Source of the DNA: Megalopta genalis | Lineage: Eukaryota > Arthropoda > Insecta > Hymenoptera > Halictidae | Assembly (NCBI RefSeq): GCF_051020955.1 | Contig: NC_135018.1 | Location: 24,145,271-24,209,270, forward strand | Length of the DNA stretch: 64,000 nucleotides | Reading direction: 5' to 3' | Shown: positions 57,415 to 64,000 of the stretch, in pieces | Position numbering within the stretch: the first letter of the stretch is position 1 | Layout: each line of letters starts with the position of its first letter | Made by a program: the position numbers and the translations under genes | The notes under the pieces: generated by a model | Told to the model about the DNA's origin: nothing | The model's input: the letters and a program-made list of their open reading frames with translations, nothing else | The model's database searches: none

Positions 57415-59400
57415 GGTGACATAAAACTGTTTCCCATGTACCATGTTCCATATTATTTTCACAAGATATATTGGGAAATTCCTTTTCATTAGTTTGAAGA
57501 AAAGCCCATCCAGCCAAACTGTATCGAATGCTTCTTCTAAATCTAAAAGTACTGCACCGACGCAGTCTCCGGCATTTCTTGCCCAGCAAATGTCCGAGGT
57601 GAACTTGGTGATAGCGTGTATTGTCGAGTGTTTGAATCTAAATCTAAATTGTGTTTCCGGTATTAAGCTATTGCTTGTGCAGAATGAATCTATTGCTTTA
57701 TTTATTGTTACTTCGAAGATTTTGCTGATATTGGGCAGGAGACTGATTGGTCGGTAACTAGACGGGTCGCTACTATTTTTTCCTTTCTTTTTTATTGCTA
57801 TTAATTTTGCAGTTTTCCAGGCTGTCGGGAAATATGCTCTGTTTAGGCAATTATTGAAGATGATAATGTAATTGTGGATATATAGTGGAGGTAGGTGTTT
57901 TAAAACTATGTTCGGGATATTGTCGAAGCTAGATGATTTTTTACTGTTTAATTTTTTCAGTACGGACACGAGTTCGTAGACTGAGGTGAAGAAATTGGGT
58001 GGGATTGTCTTTGGGTTTGGATTTTCGGCTTTATTTGTGTCCGAAAATGTGCATACCGTTCTGTCGTTACGTCTGTCGTCGTCTATCTCGGCTTTTAGTG
58101 TTTATTTTCTGTGTGAGCGCCTTTTCAAAATGTGCGCCTAAGATGTTTAGTTTGTCGTCTATGTTTAGGATTTGTAGATTGCCGTCATCGTCGGTTTGTA
58201 TGGAGTTCTGGTTTATGTCAGCGTTCGTTATGATTTCTGTATTGGAGCTGTGAATCTGTAGTGTGTCTATGCTATTTGTTTCTTTCGGGCGAAAAATTGT
58301 GTTTACTGTTGGGAATAGATCTTTTGGTTTATGTATTGTGATGTTTGAAATTTTGTTTTTCCAGTAATCGCTCACCGAGTTATGAAAGGCCCTCTTGATT
58401 TCGTGTCTTACTTTTTTCAAAGTGTATTTCAGTCTCGATATTTGTGTGTCATTTGCGGGGGTGTAATTGTTGATTGCGGATAGTCTGTTTAGTCTTGTTA
58501 TTAGCGTGCTTTTTACCCGTCTTAGACTTTTTATAGTCGGTGTTATGTACCTGTCGGTGGAATTGTAGTCGTCTGTGATGCGAGGTACTGTACGGTCTAT
58601 AGCGGTGTTGATGTTTGCATTTAATTTTTCTATGTGCTTGTTGATTTCGTCAATTGTTAGGTTTCTCGTGTTTGGTATTTCAGTGTCGTCTATATTGATC
58701 AGATTGGTTTTGAACTCGTGCCAGTCGGTTTTGGAGAAGTTGTATTTGATGGTTGTGTTTGGTTGGTCCATTTCCATGGGTTCGTCGGTGTTAAGGGGAA
58801 TTATCATCTCAACGGCTCTATGGTCGCTGTCGCGTATTCGAATGATTCTAATCTACCAGATGAAGGGAGGTTGTGGAATTCGATCCTACTGTCTGCTAGG
58901 CAGATGTCAATAAATGCGCTAATAGGAAATAATTGTTAGTATTATGCAGATTTGATCTTTCGAATACGAGTTTGAGCTCTGCAATAAACTCTTTCTTGCA
59001 GCTACTGGTGGCATAGGCTGCTATTAAAAATAGATTATTGCTCTGGATTTTTAGCTGTGCTATGGTTGTTTCTAGGGTTGTGCGTTCGAGATAGTTTGGC
59101 TGGATGCGCTTGAATTTCATGTTTTTTTAATTAAAATTCCTGTTCCCCCGGCCTGTTTAGCCTTTGGTCTATCGTTTCTAAGGAATTAATAATTTTTAAC
59201 ATTAACCCGGTGTCTATGGTTTAATTTTGTTTCGCACAGAAAGACCACATCCGGGTCGTGTACTTTGAGAAATTCTGTGAGAGATGCTCTTCTCTCGTTT
59301 GATATTAGTGAATTGACATTTATTTCTATTATTTTTAGTGTGTGGTGATATGTTTTTCCCGTAGAGGTTTGTTGAGTGGTACTATTGTTGTTGAAGGCGT
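57415..59400 (-). pseudogene. D ORF2, 5' part (endonuclease and RT start), broken
   Basis: X-type ORF2 upstream of the BEL insertion, in fragments. 59120-58896 has endonuclease sequence with a gap after FLLAH where LLAGDLNAKH-type sequence is expected. 58807-58067 has the linker with STDRYITPTIKSLR. 57969-57412 has the RT start with SYRPISLLPNISK, STIHAITKFTSDICWARNAG and EEAFDTVW, the last with EEA for the usual EKA. The catalytic endonuclease motif is deleted, so it was probably inactive before BEL arrived. Confidence 0.82.
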
Positions 59401-59414
59401 TGAATTCTATTTAA

Positions 59415-61141
59415 ATTTCTATATCTAATGCTTGTGCTATAATGTCGATTCTGTCACTGTTAGATTGGATCTCTGTTAAAAGGCGTGTGATTTGTGTGTT
59501 TACTGCGACTTCTATGATTTCTTTTATTTGTTCGAGGATGGGACTTTGTGTAGGACGGTTTTAGGGTGTGTGTGAGGGTGGATGTGTTTGTGTTGTGTGC
59601 TCTGGGGGGGTTGTTTTCTTTGCTAATGCGGCGCTATATGATATGCCTGACTTTACAAAGTTTGTTTGAATTTTCTGTTTCCTATTTTGTTCTAATTTGA
59701 TGGCTTCTTTCCTCGCTTCTATTTTTTCTTTTATTTCTTTCAGTTTCGGGCAGCCTCTATAGGAAGCTGGGTGCCCGAAATTTTTACAATTAACACAATA
59801 CGGCGGGGTCTTCGCCGATTCGGAATGCGACGCGGAGGAGCGCGAACACTCGCCGGGGTTGTGATCGTTCTCGCATTTCACGCAGCGGTAACTCAAGTTA
59901 CAGTTAGAGGCCACGTGGCCAATTCTTTGGCATCTCTTACACTGGATGCGGTCTTTCTTTATTATTTTTTTCCCATTTCACACACGTGTGTAAAATGGTT
60001 TTTATTTGGTGTAGGTTGTTAATTTTGCTGGTTGCGGATAACTGAACCAGGAAAATGGGCAAGATTCTACTTTCGTCCGAGGCTCTTTTCGTCGAGAATC
60101 TTTTTACCGATAAGAATGTTAGGTTCTCTATGTTTTTATTTTTTAACGCTTCTAATATTTCGTTTGTGTCGAAGTTACCCTCTATATTTTTTAGTAATAC
60201 AGTGATATTTCGTTCAGTTTTTGGTGTATAAGTGAAGAATTGTGTTTGCCGTTGTTTTAATATTTCGCAAGCTATTTTGTAATTGTCTAATGTATGTGTC
60301 TGTAGAATGTGTTTATTGTTATTAATCCTTCTTATGCTAAAGTCTTTTATTTTTTTCGAAAGTATGTCTATTATGTCTTTTACCGTGTTTGTATGTAATG
60401 TGATTGGGGCGGTTTTTGGGTGAAAGTTGATTCGCGTTGTATGGTGTCATCGAGGTTCCGTAAATTTCGTTTTCCATTACCTGCTGCGTTCGATGCGCTT
60501 ACAGGGGTGCCTGTTGGTATCTCGGTGTTTTGTGACGTCGTTGTCCGTTTGTGGTGCTGCGGGGGGCATGTCTGAGCGGGAGCACTGCTGGGTCCTTGCC
60601 GGCGTACATAGTCCGCCGTGTTTGCCGCCTCTGTTGCTTGAATTCCTCTTCTTGAATTCGTTACCCTCGTCCAGCTGTTCTTTTCCGGTGTCTCTGTATG
60701 GTCCTCGGTGGCGATTTCCATTTCCTCTGTCCCAACTTTCTCTACCTGAGACATTAGCGACAGCGTGGCACTTGTTTCAAGCTGCTTCGTTAGCTTCTCG
60801 ACTAATATGCTGAGGTTTTTATTTTGTTCTATTAACTCCTCGTATGAGGGGTTTTCGGTCGTTCTGCTGATTTGCTTTTGAGTTTTCTTTTGGTTGTTAG
60901 TCTTCATGTTTGCACTAGTTGTTACGACGCTGTCTTTTTTTATTTCTCTTGGGATTATTGTAGGCGGTGGGTTCAGCCTTTTTGTCTGTTTTTTACCTTT
61001 TATGATGTCTTTAATTTGCCGATTCAGTATTATGTTATTTAGTTCTGGGTAGTCCTGATTTGTTATTAAATTTAGAATAGCATTTTTTTTGCGTTCTCCG
61101 TGAAAACCACTTTTTACTGGTGACTGAACACTTTCTGTCAC
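59415..61141 (-). pseudogene. D ORF1, frameshifted zinc-knuckle protein
   Basis: The N-terminal part 61141-60380 (253 residues, NAILNLITNQDYPELNNIIL and a coiled coil near LSILVEKLTKQLE) is separated by frameshifts from the knuckle-bearing part 59914-59561 (CVKCENDHNPGEC, CVNCKNFGHPASYRGC). The first knuckle lies just upstream in another frame. It is the closest relative of A ORF1 in the window but distinct along its whole length. Confidence 0.82.
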
Positions 61142-61350
61142 ATTTTCTTCTGTAGATGGTGCCCCACATTTGGGGTTTTTACACTTCTGGCACTCACTTT
61201 TTAATAATATTCACGTACACTGTTGTATGCAATTTGCACAATGATTTTTGTTGAGTATGCCGTCTACTCAGCGTATTCACTGCAGCGCTCCGTTGGTTAT
61301 AGCGTCCTTCGACAGTCTTTTTGACCTGCTCTAGGGGCACGTGGGGGCAC

Positions 61351-61384
61351 GTCCTACTCCTACGACGGTCAGAGTCGAACTGGA
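61351..61384 (-). promoter_or_regulatory. D internal promoter: Inr plus DPE
   Basis: TCCAGTT contains the initiator-like CCAGTT, and GGACGT follows at the same distance from AGTTCG as in A1 (+28 counted from that A). Three extra bases TCC separate it from the tRNA fragment. Confidence 0.55.
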
Positions 61385-61412
61385 GGGATACTAACCACTA
61401 TACTATCGAGGA
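61385..61412 (-). repeat. tRNA-Asp nt 1-28 fragment (F/D junction)
   Basis: 28 bp identical to tRNA-Asp nucleotides 1-28 between the 3' end of element F and the 5' end of D. Confidence 0.95.
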
Positions 61413-64000
61413 CGGGACGCTCTTTTAACATTTATTATTTCTATGTATGTTTGTTTATATTAATTGCGGAACCACCAATACTTTTTTGGGTCTTCCCTTA
61501 CAATAATTTTCTTGTCGTATTTGATTAGCTTATACCTAAAGCGGATTTCCGGGTCGTCAAAGTTGATGTTGCTGTTGTAAAGTATTCTTTTGTCGTATGT
61601 TTTTCTATTGAAATGGTATATAATCGGTTGTTTGTATTTGTCTTGTATGAGTCCGTTGCTAATTTAAAATCTAGGTGTACGCCTAGATAGCGAACCACAT
61701 TCTTGTGAGGGATTTTCATCGATGCGTTATTGGAGTCGTAAAGGTGAAAATTTTTTGAGTGTTTTCTTACGTTAAAATTGGCGTCGGAAATTGTGGAAAT
61801 ATACGGCCGAAAGAGTATTGTTTCGCATTTTTTGATGTTTATTTTGAGTTTCCATGTGTGGAAGTAGTCCTGAATTTTGTTAAATGTTTCTTGTAACTGT
61901 TTTTGTATTATCGTGGGTTTATTGTCGTTAATGTATATTAGTAAGTCATCTGCAAAGGCTATTGCTTTTTTGTGTGGTTCGCTATTTAGGCCGTACATTT
62001 GTAAAAGATCGCTTATGTATATGCTAAACAGGATGGGGGAATTGACTGTACCTTGCTGTAGGCCGTTTCTTATATAAAATAATTTCGCGGATGTGTTGGC
62101 CCCTTCTGTTACAAGGAAAGATTTTCCGTGCAACATGTTCCAGACCATTTTAATTAGATGGGGGGGGGAAACTTTTTCTTTAACATCTTAAAGAATAGTC
62201 CATCCAGCCAGACCGTATCGAAGGCTTTTTTGAGGTCGATGAGTACCGCCCCGACGCAGTCACCTGCGTTTCTTGCCCAACATATATCTGAGGTAAATTT
62301 CGTTATCGCGTGGATAGTGGAGTGTTTGAATCTGAAGCCAAATTGTGTATCTGGGATGATGAAATTATCGGTGCAGAATTTGGTGATTGCATTGTTTATG
62401 GTGGTTTCGAATATCTTGCTTACGTTGGACAAGAGACTGATGGGTCGGTAGTTGGTCGGCTCGGCACCATCCCTATCTTTTTTCTTTAGAGCCACCACTT
62501 TCGCTGTTTTCCAGACTGTAGGGAAGTATGCGCGGTTTAGGCAATTGTTAAATAAGACTGTGTAGTAAAGAATGTACTGCCCGGGTAGTTTTTTTTAGGA
62601 CTACGTTTGGTATGTTGTCGAAACTGGATGATTTTTTGCTGTTTAGGTTTTTGAATGTGTTTCGTAGTTCGCAGTAGGAGGTGAAGTAATTTTTTGGTAC
62701 TATGTCAGTGTTCGGGTTTGATGCTGTGTTTTCGTCATGAAATATGCATACTGTTTTGTCATTACGTGCGTCTTCGTCGAGTTCGGTTTGTATTTTTTGT
62801 ATTTTCTGTTGGATTATGTTTGTTAGTTCTTGTTTACCCATGTGCGAGTTCTGTGTTTGGGCTGCTTCGAAGTGTGCCCCTAGTACGTTTAGTTTGTCTT
62901 GTGTATCAGTGATTAGAAGGTTGTTGTGCTCGTCTAATTGTACGTTGTTTGGATCTATATTGGCGTTTGTTAATATATTTGTATTCGTGATGGGGATCTT
63001 TAGGATGTCTATGTTGTTTTGGCATTTCGATCGAAAGATATTGTTGATGGATGGGAAGAGTTCATTGGGTTTTCGTATGGATATTTGCGAGATTCTGTGT
63101 TTCCAGTAATTGTTTGTCGAATTTTGAAAGGCTTTTTTGATCTCGTATCTTGTGATTTTCAGTTGTTCTTTTAGTGCCGCTATGAGGATGTCGTGCGCAT
63201 TTGTGTAATTTGTGACTCTTGTTAGTCTGTTTAACCGTGTTAGTAAGCGACTTTTTTGTTTTCTTAGATTTCTTATTTCCGTTGTGATGTATCTGTCTGC
63301 CGAGTCATAGTTAGTGTTGATTCGCGGTACTGCTATGTCTATTGCGTGTGTGATGTTTGTGTTGAGTTGCTCTATGTATTTGTCGATTTCGTCTGTTGTA
63401 AGATTTCTGTTATTCTGTATGTCTAGTGTGTGTTGAGAATTCTGTCCAGTCTGCTTTATGATAATTATATTTTATACTGGGGGTTGCTTCGTCTATTTCG
63501 AGGTAATCATGAGTTCGTATCGATATTATCATGTTTACTGCTCTATGGTCGCTGTCATATTCGGTAGAGTCGAGTCTTTCGTGTGCGGGTGTGTCGTGGA
63601 ATAGTATTCTGTTGTCTGCTATGCAGATGTCGATGAAGGCTCCGCTTTTTGGATAGGACGGAGTTAGTGTGTGGAGCATGGAAATTCTGTAATTTATCTG
63701 GTTTCGCGATATCCAGTTCAAAAGCGCTACCCCCCTGTGGTTGTCTATGGGATTACTCCACGCGGAGTGTTTGGCATTTAAATCGCCCGCGAGCAGATAA
63801 AAGTTGTTGTTTTTGTTTAGTTCTAATTTCTCGAATAAATCATGCAGTTCCGACATAAATTCTTTTTTACAACTACTGGTTGCGTATCCTGCGATTATAA
63901 ATAGATTATTATTATTTTGGAGCTTTAATTTGATTGTGGTGGCTTCGAAGGTGGTACTCTCTGCTCTACCTCGCTGTATGGACTTAAATTTAATATTTTG
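61413..64000 (-). mobile_element. Chimeric non-LTR element F (A-type 5', X-type 3'), continues beyond window
   Basis: Minus-strand element entering from the right edge. From 64000 to about 61810 it is A-type, closely matching 31500-29390. From about 61810 to its 3' end (AGAGCGTCCCG at 61413) it is of another lineage, probably X. A deletion of roughly 250 codons occurs at about 61660. The 5' end, ORF1 and upstream junction are outside the window. Confidence 0.85.
61525..64000 (-). pseudogene. F ORF2, frameshifted and internally deleted
   Basis: Fragments: endonuclease 63856-63410 (LLAGDLNAKH, FIDICIADNR, YDSDHRA), a linker part 62841-62548, RT start 62498-62154 (NYRPISLLSN, DLKKAFDTVW, where other copies have DLEKAFDTVW) and RT core 62148-61525 (GLQQGTVNSP, FADD). 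A run of eight A at about 62594 has one more base than an open frame would need, whereas A1/B2 have one fewer at the same site. A short deletion at about 63425 and the large one at 61660 complete its inactivation. Confidence 0.85.

Larger units (their letters stand above)
49500..61384 (-). mobile_element. Decayed chimeric non-LTR element D (X-type 5', A-type 3'), split by BEL
   Basis: Minus-strand element of about 5.1 kb once the BEL insertion (50592-57414) and one GGTGA copy are discounted. Its 5' end (61384) begins TCCAGTTCGACTC after a tRNA fragment. From 61384 down to about 50296 it is a fourth lineage (X). From there to 49500 it is A-type, with the A-type 3' end AACATGCAATCCG. It carries several frameshifts and two A-side deletions (about 50115 and 49930), so it is dead. 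Confidence 0.85.

Noticed and set aside
28403..61412. CRISPR-like array formed by regularly repeated 28-bp units
   Set aside because: Repeats are 4-12 kb apart, eukaryotic, and equal to tRNA-Asp nucleotides 1-28; they are insertion junctions.
28475..64000. R1/TRAS/SART-clade assignment
   Set aside because: Considered because of the site specificity. The triple-knuckle ORF1 with GHPASYRGCP and the ORF2 motifs look Jockey-like. An RT tree is needed to settle it.

Overview
The window looks like insect nuclear DNA, most likely hymenopteran and possibly an ant. It is AT-rich with small islands of coding sequence. It carries the last exons of a fasciclin-1 gene, several TA-flanked or palindromic MITEs, abundant GA/CT microsatellites, Jockey-type non-LTR retrotransposons and a BEL/Pao LTR retrotransposon. 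The order-level call is an inference from style and gene content, not from a marker.

Layout. Bases 1-16849 hold the 3' part of a plus-strand gene encoding a FAS1-domain, GPI-anchor-type cell adhesion protein (Fasciclin-1, Fas1). Five exons are supported by reading frame, phase and splice sites: 6277-6491, 11151-11313, 11926-12070, 12341-12382 and 16659-16849. One is a 14-codon microexon. The introns hold MITEs, tandem repeats and microsatellites. Bases 16850 to about 26100 are 3' UTR and intergenic DNA in which I recognise no gene. A GC-rich LTR-retroelement-like remnant lies at about 26115-26800.

Bases 27121-64000 are a minus-strand tRNA-Asp(GUC) locus colonised by retrotransposons. One complete tRNA-Asp gene is at 28403-28474, and two half-genes with poly(A)-tailed insertions lie beyond it at 27121 and 27760. 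Upstream of the complete tRNA (higher coordinates) is a head-to-tail array of at least six Jockey-like non-LTR retrotransposons. Each has an ORF1 with three CCHC-type zinc knuckles and an ORF2 with APE-type endonuclease plus reverse transcriptase. Neighbouring elements are always separated by the same 28 bp, which are nucleotides 1-28 of tRNA-Asp. The elements belong to at least four diverged lineages (named here A, E, C and X), so target choice appears to be a property of the group. Element E (33842-39062) has both ORFs open. Element C and both A copies carry frameshifts in ORF2, one A copy is 5'-truncated exactly at the tRNA junction, and two others are decayed chimeras.

The decayed element at 49500-61384 is split by a 6.8-kb plus-strand BEL/Pao retrotransposon at 50592-57414. 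It has 675/677-bp LTRs, a 5-bp target duplication GGTGA and a primer binding site matching tRNA-Tyr. The chimera at 61413-64000 (A-type 5' side, X-type 3' side) and the adjacent one at 49500-61384 (X-type 5' side, A-type 3' side) switch type at the same ORF2 site. This is the structure expected if a unit-length X segment was recombined into an A element.

The main candidate for something undescribed is the tRNA-Asp-specific Jockey-like array. Its insertions leave an intact tRNA gene on the 3' side, so the target persists for further insertions. Full-length copies start with an initiator/DPE-type promoter placed exactly relative to the tRNA junction.
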